A stretch of 6,501 bases of DNA from Bryobacterales bacterium (GCA_003132865.1 PKYZ01000758.1:1-6501); one strand, 5' to 3'; counted from the first letter of the stretch, positions 1 through 6,095 are shown. The notes: a model not told the origin generated them from the sequence alone. Translations and numbers: made by a program.

Positions 1-99
1 TTCCTTGGCGGAATCGGGGATGTAAAGGCCACCCTGCATGGTTTCCTTCTCCTCGATCCGTTTGACCACGATGCGGTCGTAAAGCGGACGAATCTTCAT
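1..99 (-). CDS. groES: Co-chaperonin GroES, N-terminal part (runs off the window)
   Basis: The first 33 codons of GroES, the 10-kDa lid of the GroEL folding chamber in the cytoplasm; the rest lies beyond base 1. The translation opens [14 protein letters not shown] and continues through [19 protein letters not shown], matching the GroES N-terminus: the (K/N)(I/L)RPL.DR(I/V).VKR strand, then the segment that enters the mobile loop (usually GGI.LP..A.E). The start is the ATG at 99-97, preceded by GGAGGT at 114-109 with 9 nt between. A CIRCE operator and promoter lie upstream, as expected for a groESL operon repressed by HrcA. groEL would be expected to follow outside the window, which cannot be seen. 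Identification is by motif and by the matching regulation. Confidence 0.93.
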   Translation of the reverse strand, partial: MKIRPLYDRIVVKRIEEKETMQGGLYIPDSAKE

Positions 100-108
100 T
101 ACGGTACA

Positions 109-114
109 ACCTCC
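109..114 (-). promoter_or_regulatory. groES ribosome binding site
   Basis: GGAGGT on the minus strand, a near-perfect Shine-Dalgarno sequence, with 9 nt between it and the groES ATG. It fixes the groES start codon. Confidence 0.85.
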
Positions 115-172
115 ATGTTTCGGTTTCTGTGTTTGGGGTCTGTCGGATTCCGGTTAACGGAGTCCGAAGACC

Positions 173-203
173 ATTATTAGCACACTCGGGCGGCGAGTGA
201 CAA
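173..203 (-). promoter_or_regulatory. Predicted sigma-70-type promoter of groES, overlapping CIRCE
   Basis: On the minus strand TTGTCA (203-198, 5/6 to the -35 consensus) is followed, 19 nt later, by AATAAT (178-173, 5/6 to the -10 consensus); with an 18-nt spacer the -10 would be TAATAA (3/6). The CIRCE element sits across the promoter, so HrcA binding would block RNA polymerase. The hexamer choice and long spacer are uncertain. The location between operator and gene is what makes it credible. Confidence 0.5.
177..203 (-). promoter_or_regulatory. CIRCE operator (HrcA binding site) upstream of groES
   Basis: Read on the plus strand, the site is TTAGCACAC, then 9 spacer bases, then GAGTGACAA. 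The CIRCE consensus is TTAGCACTC-N9-GAGTGCTAA, so 15 of 18 arm positions match and the spacing is exactly 9. CIRCE is bound by the heat-shock repressor HrcA and is typical upstream of groESL and dnaK. Its position 78 nt before the groES start and inside the predicted promoter fits repression at normal temperature. The right arm is weaker (7/9), so binding may be reduced. Confidence 0.82.
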
Positions 204-307
204 TATCTGGCTGTAAAATGCTGAATCTATGGGTTAATTATCTGCTTGACGACAAATGCCGCCAGCGCCCCAAAACGCCACGGTTTCCGCGGTCGGGCCA
301 ATGCCGC

Positions 308-313
308 TATAAT
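308..313 (+). promoter_or_regulatory. -10 hexamer of the tRNA-Ser fragment
   Basis: A perfect TATAAT whose last base is 7 nt before the first base of the tRNA-Ser fragment, which places the transcription start almost on the tRNA 5' end, as is common for stable RNA genes. No convincing -35 is visible (weak TTTCCG at 284-289, 18 nt upstream). Confidence 0.5.
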
Positions 314-320
314 TGGGAGT

Positions 321-363
321 GGAGGAATGGCCGAGTGGTTGAAGGCGGCGGTCTTGAAAACCC
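321..363 (+). tRNA. tRNA-Ser(UGA), truncated: 5' half only
   Basis: The sequence follows a bacterial tRNA-Ser(UGA) from its first base: acceptor strand GGAGGAA (321-327), TG, D-stem GCC (330-332) pairing with GGC (344-346) around a GAGTGGTTGAA loop, then the anticodon arm with loop CTTGAAA (353-359) and anticodon TGA at 355-357. The 5' strand of the anticodon stem is GCGGT (348-352). The 3' strand should read ACCGC but is ACCCA, so pairing stops after three pairs. No variable arm, no GTTCGAATC T-loop and no TTCCTCC acceptor strand follow. The gene therefore breaks at about 362/363 and cannot give a working tRNA. Breaks at the anticodon stem suggest integrase crossover or a later deletion. Another serine tRNA copy must serve the cell. 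Confidence 0.8.
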
Positions 364-776
364 ATTCGGCCCGTTCCGGCAGGTTGCACAAAATACAAGA
401 TAATCTCTTGCCAGCCAAAGACTTGCAGACGTTTTCGATCTCACCCGATTGCACTCGATTTCACGGGCTTTGACCGGCCGTAGTGACAAAATAGTGACAG
501 TCGGCTCCGTCGATATACCTAGATATCTTAGTGTCACTATGCCGTCTCGTAACACAATTAGATTCAGTCGGTTGTCGGCATTTTTTCTGCATCCTTGGGG
601 CGCAACAATGGTCTGACCGAATTAAATCGCGTGGTGATGATGAATCATGATGCCGAGTCCTGGAAAAACCATAGTCCATCTGCGGCCAACGGTTCCGTGT
701 GTCCCACTCCCGAGTCGGACCCGCCAACATGCCTGCGGCAGCCGGCAATGCCAAGGGGCGCGGCGGCAAGGAAGAC
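364..776. other. Region without a recognisable gene, downstream of the broken tRNA
   Basis: About 400 bases in which every frame gives low-complexity or unfamiliar translations rich in Arg, Pro and Ser, without a ribosome binding site or known motif. The only structure noticed is the octamer cluster at 481-539. It may be what remains of an element inserted at the tRNA, but no integrase or transposase sequence is readable. Confidence 0.5.
481..539. repeat. Cluster of TAGTGACA octamers (two direct, one inverted)
   Basis: TAGTGACA occurs at 481-488 and 492-499, and its reverse complement TGTCACTA at 532-539, which also forms the small palindrome TAGTG-T-CACTA (529-539). Between them is the AT-rich segment around GATATACCTAGATATC (511-526). 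Short direct and inverted repeats flanking an AT-rich core resemble recombinase arm sites or an operator, and the cluster lies about 120 bases past the tRNA break. No function can be shown from sequence alone. Confidence 0.4.
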
Positions 777-2441
777 TCAAGCCAAGTGGCGCACCGGGAA
801 CGCGGAGTATGCTGCGAGCCACCCCATGCAGTAGCGCGCCGCACGAACGGCCGCCGGGACCCCTGCGTTTGCCCGCTCCTTTGATCCGACCTCACGAGAG
901 ACGAGTTCGGACGGAAAGGCCTTGAATTTATTGGACTTCCGGTGCGCTCCGTGAAAAACCGGTTCCGCGCGCATGTCCTTGATCCCACGAGAGTTTCCGG
1001 TACATTTCCCTTGCGGCCGGGAAAGAACCAGATCCCGCCCGCCCCGCACTGAATCCTGGTGCGACAGAGCGGGGAGCTTCACAAACTCGAGTCGGCGCTG
1101 GGAGCCACTACCTACGGCTGCGACACCCAACAAGGCAACGGCCTGGGGCGGACGGTGATCATCAAAAGCCATGCGCAGTTGAGCCAGGAGCGATTCGAAC
1201 TCGCGTGACCCGGAGGACAGGCCCGGTCCGCAGAGATGCCAGCTACCGAGATGTTGGGCCAGAAACGGCAGGTCGCGCTTGCCCCGGAAGCGGTGCGGGC
1301 CGTCGAAAACTTCCTGCTCGGCCAACGCTCCCGCGCCGAAGACTTCGTAGATCCTCTTCACGCGCTCAAAGCTGGCGCGGCTGCCTGAAGTGGGAAAGAT
1401 AACGTCCTTCTCTCCCGATTCCGCGAAGAACGCGCGCGGCGCGGTGAGACCGGCCACGTCGTACATCTCGGCCCAGTTCAGAATCCCCGGCACGTAACAG
1501 TCGATGCAGTGGATATAGCTCATGATGCTGTCGCGGAAGGTGTTCAAGGAGCCACTGGCGAAGGCCGCGCGGATGCGCGTCTCGATCGCCGCCGCCCAGA
1601 TCGTGCATTCGCCGCCGTTGGAGATGCCCATGCAGCCCACACGTGCAGGGTCGAGCTCCTTGCGGGTCTCGATCCAATCGATGGTGCGGGAAACATCGTA
1701 GACGCGCCAGCCCATCGTCGTCTGGCCGAACAGCAGCGCGGCGCTGGCCCAAGGGTAGCAGGCAAATTGGTCCAGCCCATTTCTGGCCGGTCCATCTCGT
1801 TCCCGAGGATCGCGGCGGCAGCCGAACCCTATTGGCTCGATGGCCACGGCGGCCATTCCGTGCTCCACAACTTGGACGGCGTAATCATACTGGTAGTCCA
1901 CTTTGACCGTGCGGTCGCGGCCCATCCGGTCGATTCCCACTAGGTCGTCCACGCCCCGGCCGTGCCCAGGAAGGGCGATCACCGGTGCGTACGGTGGCTC
2001 GGCGTCTTTCGGAGCGAGCAGATAACCGAGCACAGTGAGGTCCGGCCGGCTCTGGAACACGAACTTCTCGCGCCGGTAGCCGGGGAAATCGCGCACTTCC
2101 AGCGTCTGCGGCTGAAGCGGCGAGCGTTTCTCGGGGAAGCCGCCTACCAACTCCAGCACTTTGGCACGCAGCGACCTTTGCCACTGTTCGGCTTCTGCGC
2201 GGGTCTTCGCCCGGAAGGTCATGCGGAGCGGCGCGCTTTCCTGCAACTTGCGCGTGTGCAGCATGGGGTTGAAGGCGGCGGTATCGACTTTGTCGTTGAA
2301 GCCATTTAGCGCTCCCGTGTATTTCTGCCGCGGCGAGCGCCTGCACGCTTCCATGGCGGTGATGGACGCCAACGCGACTCCAAGATCCCGCCGCGTGACC
2401 CGGCGGACGCCGATTTTCGAGGTTTCGGACATGATTTCCAT
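777..2441 (-). CDS. Secreted alpha/beta hydrolase (Abhydrolase_7 / acetyl-xylan-esterase-like) with unexplained C-terminal extension
   Basis: A 554-residue frame. Residues 1-33 carry a Tat-type leader, T16-R-R-D-L-G then a short hydrophobic stretch ending AMEAC (C33); the lipobox is poor, so lipid attachment is doubtful. The alpha/beta-hydrolase core follows: PGHGR at 158-162 near the oxyanion hole, the nucleophile elbow GISNGG with S274, the acid D346 in GEKDVIFP, and H383 in DGPHRF. The fold and triad indicate a periplasmic or exported carboxyl-ester hydrolase, perhaps acting on acetylated or lignocellulose-type carbohydrate esters; the substrate is inferred from related families. Family resemblance ends near residue 399 (base 1245). 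The remaining ~155 residues are Arg/Ser/Gly-rich, match nothing I know, and overlap a possible remnant on the other strand, so the original stop codon was probably lost. The start chosen is ATG 2441-2439 because GGAG lies 5 nt upstream and a TATAAT just before that; an in-frame start at 2555 lies upstream of this promoter. Confidence 0.75.
   Translation of the reverse strand: MEIMSETSKIGVRRVTRRDLGVALASITAMEACRRSPRQKYTGALNGFNDKVDTAAFNPMLHTRKLQESAPLRMTFRAKTRAEAEQWQRSLRAKVLELVGGFPEKRSPLQPQTLEVRDFPGYRREKFVFQSRPDLTVLGYLLAPKDAEPPYAPVIALPGHGRGVDDLVGIDRMGRDRTVKVDYQYDYAVQVVEHGMAAVAIEPIGFGCRRDPRERDGPARNGLDQFACYPWASAALLFGQTTMGWRVYDVSRTIDWIETRKELDPARVGCMGISNGGECTIWAAAIETRIRAAFASGSLNTFRDSIMSYIHCIDCYVPGILNWAEMYDVAGLTAPRAFFAESGEKDVIFPTSGSRASFERVKRIYEVFGAGALAEQEVFDGPHRFRGKRDLPFLAQHLGSWHLCGPGLSSGSREFESLLAQLRMAFDDHRPPQAVALLGVAAVGSGSQRRLEFVKLPALSHQDSVRGGRDLVLSRPQGKCTGNSRGIKDMRAEPVFHGAHRKSNKFKAFPSELVSREVGSKERANAGVPAAVRAARYCMGWLAAYSAFPVRHLA
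885..1208 (+). pseudogene. Possible C-terminal remnant of an unidentified protein
   Basis: One plus-strand frame gives protein-like sequence interrupted by a single TGA (1050-1052). Before it are segments such as EFIGLPVRSVKNRFRAHVLD (924-983) and GTFPLRPGKNQIPPAPH. After it comes a 51-residue end containing LVRQSGELHKLESALGATTY and GNGLGRTVIIKSHAQL, stopping at TGA 1206-1208. The residue mix (few runs, regular alternation of charged and hydrophobic residues) looks more natural than the opposing minus-strand translation. I do not recognise the family. There is no start codon with a ribosome binding site, so if real it is a 5'-truncated gene with one nonsense codon, converging on the hydrolase gene. 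The alternative is a chance open frame in GC-rich DNA. Confidence 0.3.
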
Positions 2442-2446
2442 TTTGG

Positions 2447-2468
2447 CTCCAGTTTCCTTAGCATTATA
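2447..2468 (-). promoter_or_regulatory. Promoter -10 and ribosome binding site of the hydrolase gene
   Basis: On the minus strand TATAAT (2468-2463) lies 22 bp upstream of the ATG at 2441, and GGAG (2450-2447) lies 5 nt before that ATG. No good -35 is found at the usual distance (GATCAA at 17 nt). If transcription begins near 2455 the leader is only about 14 nt. The pair decides the start codon in favour of 2441 over the upstream in-frame ATG. Confidence 0.45.
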
Positions 2469-2470
2469 TA

Positions 2471-2760
2471 ACCAGTCGCCGACTCTTGATCCTCCGAAAG
2501 ACTCCGGCTCAAATTGACGGGGCCGGGGAAGAACAACTCCTCTCTGAGAGAGCACGGGCAGGGGCTGCCAGTGGGCAATACCGGGCGTAGGCTCGGCATT
2601 GATGGCAATTACGGCATGGTGGCAACCTGTAATCTATTGCTTGCGGATTCTACGGGCCAGTCGGCGTTTGGGATTCCACACTCGCCCGGAGGAGAAACGA
2701 GACGATGGAACGAAATGATGCCCTCCTCCCCAATTTTCCCCAATTACAAAAACTCTTGAC
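2471..2760. other. Intergenic region upstream of the hydrolase, with a short CCCCAATT repeat
   Basis: No credible gene. The minus-strand frames here give Arg/Pro-rich or short unfamiliar peptides. CCCCAATT occurs twice in the same orientation at 2728-2735 and 2738-2745 (10-bp period, one helical turn), a possible but unproven protein binding site. The region separates the hydrolase from the IstA scrap, and may include non-coding remains of the same insertion sequence, though no terminal inverted repeat was seen. Confidence 0.4.
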
Positions 2761-2949
2761 TCAAGGGGGGAACTTGCAGCGCGGCGGCCGCTCCGCCGAG
2801 CCGTAGTTGTCGTAACGCACGTCCAGGTATCGGCGCACAAAGCGGTAATCGAAGACGCCGACTTCCAGGGCGGCGGCGCAGGCCGCCTCGACACTGGCGG
2901 CGCCGTACTTCTTGGCCAACGACTGAGCGCCTTGAGTCCGGCGCACCAT
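2761..2949 (-). pseudogene. istA: IS21-family transposase IstA, C-terminal remnant
   Basis: The frame carries AQSLAKKYGAASVEAACAAA followed by LEVGVFDYRFVRRYLD (about 2933-2820). This closely resembles the end of IstA in IS21 elements: a helical segment of the form L..LA.(R/K)YG...LEAAC..AL..G...Y..V..(I/Y)L that sits after the DDE core. Intact IstA is roughly 350-500 residues; here only about 45 are recognisable, with no DDE catalytic domain, no helix-turn-helix and no start. The sequence past VRYDN (about 2809) diverges from the family and reaches a TGA at 2763-2761. The helper ATPase gene istB, which normally follows directly, is not seen downstream (toward lower coordinates). This is an inert scrap of an old insertion and marks a probable rearrangement point beside the oxidoreductase pseudogene. 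Confidence 0.68.
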
Positions 2950-3059
2950 GCACTGGGGCCAGGATTGTGCGTGCGCGATACAACCTCGCCCATGCCCGAA
3001 ACCATGGAACAAGGCTAACTACCGGATTTGATTCCCAATCTGGTACGATTTGATAGCTC

Positions 3060-4120
3060 ATGACTTCCGGGGACCAGGAACGCGCTATCATCATCGGAGC
3101 AGGTCCGGCTGGACTGACGGCCGCGTTCGAGCTGCTTACGCGGACGGGGATCAAACCCATCGTCCTCGAGAAGAGCGACTACATTGGAGGCATCGCCCGG
3201 ATGGTGAACTACAAGGGCAAACCGCATCGACATCGGAGGGCATCGCTTCTTCTCAAAATCCGACCGTGTCATGGATTGGTGGCTGAAGATTCTTCCCCTG
3301 CAAACGTCTGAAAAGAGTCCGGTTACGATCCAGTACCACGGTATGGAGCAAGCCGTCACCCCCTCAGCATCCGTTCCCGACACCGATTCGGAGGACCGCG
3401 TGATGCTGTTGCGACGTCGCAAGTCCCGCATCTATTACATGCGCCACTTCTTCGAATACCCAATCTCGTTCAACTGGGATGCTCTCGTCAAAATCGGCTT
3501 CTGGCGGGCCTGCAAAATGGGCTTGAGCTATATCCGTAGCGCGCTATTCCCACTGAAGCAGCAAGACACCCGGGAGCAGTTCCTGATCAACCGGTTCGGC
3601 AGGGAACTGTACCGATGGTTCTTTAAGTCGTATAAAGTCGTATACGGAAAAGATCTGGGGCGTTCCGTGCACTCAGATCAGCGCCGAGTGGGGCACCCAA
3701 CGCATTAAGGGCCTGTCCATCTGGTCGACCCACCGCCACGCTTTGCGGAAGGCGACGCAGCTCAATAGTCGCGACATCCGGCAGAAAGGTACTGAGACGT
3801 CAGTGATCGAGCAGTTTCTGTACCCCAAGTTCGGCCCCGGGCAAATGTGGGAAGAAGTCGCGCGCCGCATCCGTGAAATGGGAGGCGAGATTCATACTGG
3901 CTGCCGCGCCGAGCGGATCGTGCCCGATGGCTGGTGCGTGAAGGCGATCGAGGCCACTCGCTCTGAAACCGGCCAGAGATAGACCTTCGAGGGCAAATAC
4001 TTTTTCTCGACGGCTCCGGTGAAGGAGATCATCCGGTCGTTAGACGTTGTGCCTCCGAAGAATATGTTGGAAGTTTCCGACGGCCTTGTTTACAGGGACT
4101 TTATCACGGTCGGTCTCCTG
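3060..4120 (+). pseudogene. FAD-dependent oxidoreductase (UDP-galactopyranose mutase / protoporphyrinogen oxidase-like), pseudogene
   Basis: Joining three frames restores one flavoprotein. It begins [19 protein letters not shown], a Rossmann GxGxxG FAD-binding motif (G13, G15, G18), then E37 in VLEKS and [14 protein letters not shown] second frame continues [20 protein letters not shown] and [10 protein letters not shown], and a third continues [20 protein letters not shown] through FFSTAPVKEIIRSLD to DGLVYRDFITVGLL. Such proteins (about 480-510 residues) are common in exopolysaccharide loci. Lesions: one extra A at about 3219-3221 (AAACCGC for AACCGC); a 10-bp tandem duplication at 3625-3644; TAG at 3980-3982; and loss of the C-terminal ~130-150 residues at 4120, where the sequence joins the end of wzz. 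About 350 residues can be reconstructed. The start is ATG 3060, with no clear ribosome binding site. The exact substrate is unknown. The family call is by motif and confident at fold level. Confidence 0.85.
3625..3644 (+). repeat. 10-bp tandem duplication that breaks the oxidoreductase frame
   Basis: AAGTCGTATA occurs twice, back to back (3625-3634 and 3635-3644). With one copy the codons read [13 protein letters not shown], as expected for this family. With two copies the frame moves by +1 and ends at a stop near 3708. Typical of replication slippage. Confidence 0.9.
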
Positions 4121-5511
4121 GCGACGTCGGCTTTTCCGGTACCCGCGCGACATCCAGCATCACGAAGCGTTCCGCCTTCTGCCACCGTTCCATGTTCGCC
4201 GCCATTTCCGCGGCCAGCGTCTTGTCGAGCAGAGACTTGTAGTTCGCCTTACTGGCTTCATAATCGCGGGTAAGGCTCGCCAGTTGTTGCTCCCTCATGG
4301 GCAGCTTGTCCATCCGGCTCTGGACGGCGCCGACATCGCGCAGCACCCTTTCCCGCCGCTTCTCGAGGTCTCCGATTTCACGGTCAGTCAGGGCGATCTG
4401 CGACTTAAGACTTGCGACCTTCTCTTTCTCAGTCACGAGGGTAGGGTCGCTGTTCGTCACAGCCATGGCAGTCGACACTCTCTTGTCATTAGACGCCGGG
4501 GTATCGCCCGCGCTCGCGGCCGCTTCTTCGGTTACAGCCTTCTCCAGCGCGGCCTGTTTCCGCAGCAGAGCCTGGATTTCCGAGTAGCCATCGCGGTAGC
4601 GCAGCCGGAGAGTGCCGATCTCCGCGCGAACGCGCTGCAGCTCCGCGCGCGGCCCCTGCTGGGCAGGCTGCCCTGGCTCGACCGCCGCACTGGAAGACGA
4701 ATCCTGCGCCGCGCTCCGCCGGGCCAGATCTTGCAGCCGGCTCACGCTGTCCTCGGCCATCGCCAGCGAACTCGTTAGGATGAGCTTGTTCTGTTGCCCT
4801 CCCGATCGAGTCCTGAATGCCCAATAACTCCGCTTTGTTCTGCCCGTTCGCCGCCAACATGCCCAGCTCCTGCTCGGGCAATTCGCCGTTGTAAGTCACC
4901 TTGAACTCACGGAGCTTGGCTTCCTGCTCCTGCAAATTCGTCTTGGCGGTTTCGATCTGGCTCTCCAGGAACTGCGAAGTGCCGTTGGCTTCTTGCTCGC
5001 GCTCGCGCAGATTCTCAGTGATGAAGAAGTTGCCGACCCGGTTCGCCACCTGGGCGGCGATATTCGGCGAAAACGCGCGATACGATACCCGGAAGGCGCC
5101 CGGCCGGTTGGCGCTTCAGCCCCGCTCCAGACCGATGGTGATATCGTGGCGCATCGCCTCCAGAACTTCTTCCCTGGTCCGTTTATTCCGCAGCGTGGGA
5201 TAGAGGTTCAATTCCTGGATCAGAGTCCAGAGACGCTCGCGGCTCAGTGCCTGATGTTTGAGTTGATCGAGCCGCGCTTCCAGTCCGGTCTGGACTGTCG
5301 GCGTTACGAAGTTCTCGGGGATCTTCTGCGATTCCACCAGAATCAGCGCGTCGGAGGTGTAGACCCGCGGCAGACTGAAGAGGACCACCATGCTCGCCAC
5401 GATGCCAGCCGCCCACAGAACGGCAATGAGCGCCTTCCACTTCCACAGCGCGCGTATCACCGAGCGCGCCGGCATCGCGAAACCACTAACTTGCATTTGA
5501 AGAACGCTCAC
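4121..5511 (-). pseudogene. Wzz/GNVR polysaccharide chain-length determinant, pseudogene
   Basis: An inner-membrane polysaccharide co-polymerase controlling exopolysaccharide chain length or export. Segments in order: a transmembrane helix at about residues 27-47 (ALIAVLWAAGIVASMVVLF); the Wzz domain with YTSDALILVESQKIPENFV; SPNIAAQVANRVGNFFITEN; a long Gln/Glu/Lys/Leu-rich coiled coil; then the GNVR-type segment LTRDYEASKANYKSLLDK; and RVPEKPTSP, the proline motif just before the second transmembrane helix. That helix is missing because the sequence breaks at 4120/4121. Other lesions: TGA at 5118-5116 between ITIGLERG and SANRPGAFRVSYRAF, and one extra A (minus strand) at 4794-4795, after which NKLILTSSLAMAEDSVSRLQ resumes in another frame. 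About 463 residues are recoverable, shorter than the family's usual 500-700. The start is GTG 5511-5509, with GAGGAG 9 nt upstream. It is third in an operon, 44 nt after the nusG-like gene. Confidence 0.88.
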
Positions 5512-5520
5512 AACGATTCA

Positions 5521-5526
5521 CTCCTC
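5521..5526 (-). promoter_or_regulatory. Ribosome binding site of the wzz pseudogene
   Basis: GAGGAG on the minus strand with 9 nt to the GTG at 5511-5509. It selects this GTG over the in-frame ATG codons a few residues later, which have no such signal. Confidence 0.65.
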
Positions 5527-5555
5527 ACAGTCGTTCTTTTTCCGCCCGCCGGCTG

Positions 5556-6087
5556 TCACGCAGCCGCACGCTCTCTGCTTGTCGAGTAGGCCGGTTTGCT
5601 AGGCTCCGCCCAATCGTACTCGATTTCCACCGTAACGGAGCGCCGTAGCATCTCCACCGATACGACAAGCCGGCTGCGATTCTTGGAGGCGATTACAATA
5701 CCCTCCACCCCAGCCAACGGCCCGTGATTGATGTAAACGAACTGACCGGCCTTGAGGAACGGCCAGGACCGGCAAACCCGATTCGACAATTCTTTGGATA
5801 GCCGCAATCTCACCGTCCTGCACCGCAACTGCGCACTTGCCGACACCGACGATCGACGCCACGCCCAGCGTGTTCAACAAAGGCACGCGCTGCTGCAAGT
5901 CCATCCGGCAGAACAAATAGCCCGGGAAGAGGGCGCACTCGACGACCTTGGTGCGATCCGACCAGCGGCGCTTCGCCAAGTACGTCGGCAAGAAAACCTC
6001 GTAGTCCTTTTGGCGCAAGCTCTGGGCCACGATCCGTTCGAAGTTACTTCGCACCGCCACTGCATACCACGCGGCATTAAGCATCAT
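5556..6087 (-). pseudogene. NusG/RfaH-like transcription antitermination factor, frameshifted
   Basis: A specialised NusG paralog (UpxY/LoaP/RfaH type) of the kind that binds RNA polymerase and lets it read through long polysaccharide operons. The NGN domain covers residues 6 to about 105: AAWYAVAVRSNFERIVAQSL, then EVFLPTYLAKRRWSDRTKVV, and ALFPGYLFCRMD, the (L/F)FPGY(L/V)F strand typical of NGN. The KOW half follows in another frame: PFLKAGQFVYINHGPLAGVE, then NRSRLVVSVEMLRRSVTVEI and EYDW. The frame changes at about 5764-5770, where GTCCTGGCCGTTCC has a net +1 (or -2) relative to an expected (P)WPFLK. Reconstructed length is 176 residues, normal for the family. Start is ATG 6087 or the adjacent ATG 6084; AGAGG lies 5 nt before the first. 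The upstream gene's stop is only 8 nt away. As written, the protein would have an NGN domain but no KOW domain. Confidence 0.87.
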
Positions 6088-6095
6088 GGGTGCCT

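Noticed and set aside
461..988. A 175-codon open frame on the minus strand.
   Set aside because: No ribosome binding site, no known motif, Arg/Ser-rich translation typical of chance frames in GC-rich DNA, and it overlaps the octamer cluster.
1186..1206. A T-arm-like GAGTTCGAATCGC on the minus strand, possibly the missing 3' half of the broken tRNA-Ser.
   Set aside because: The stem does not pair properly, no variable arm precedes it, and the expected TTCCTCC acceptor strand is absent. The strand is also opposite to the fragment.
2442..2555. Upstream in-frame ATG at 2555 as the hydrolase start, adding 38 residues.
   Set aside because: It precedes a good TATAAT and GGAG that serve ATG 2441, and it would bury the Tat-type leader inside the protein.
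3219..3644. Programmed frameshifting to express the oxidoreductase.
   Set aside because: No slippery heptamer with a downstream structure was seen, and the gene also has a nonsense codon and a lost 3' end, so decay explains it better.
4047..4778. A 243-codon open frame on the plus strand opposite wzz.
   Set aside because: It is antisense to clear GNVR and coiled-coil sequence, and its translation is Arg/His/Leu-rich with no motif.
5116..5118. TGA recoded as tryptophan or selenocysteine.
   Set aside because: The same gene has a frameshift and truncation, and other frames in the window end normally at TGA (for example the IstA scrap and the nusG-like gene). No selenocysteine insertion hairpin was identified.
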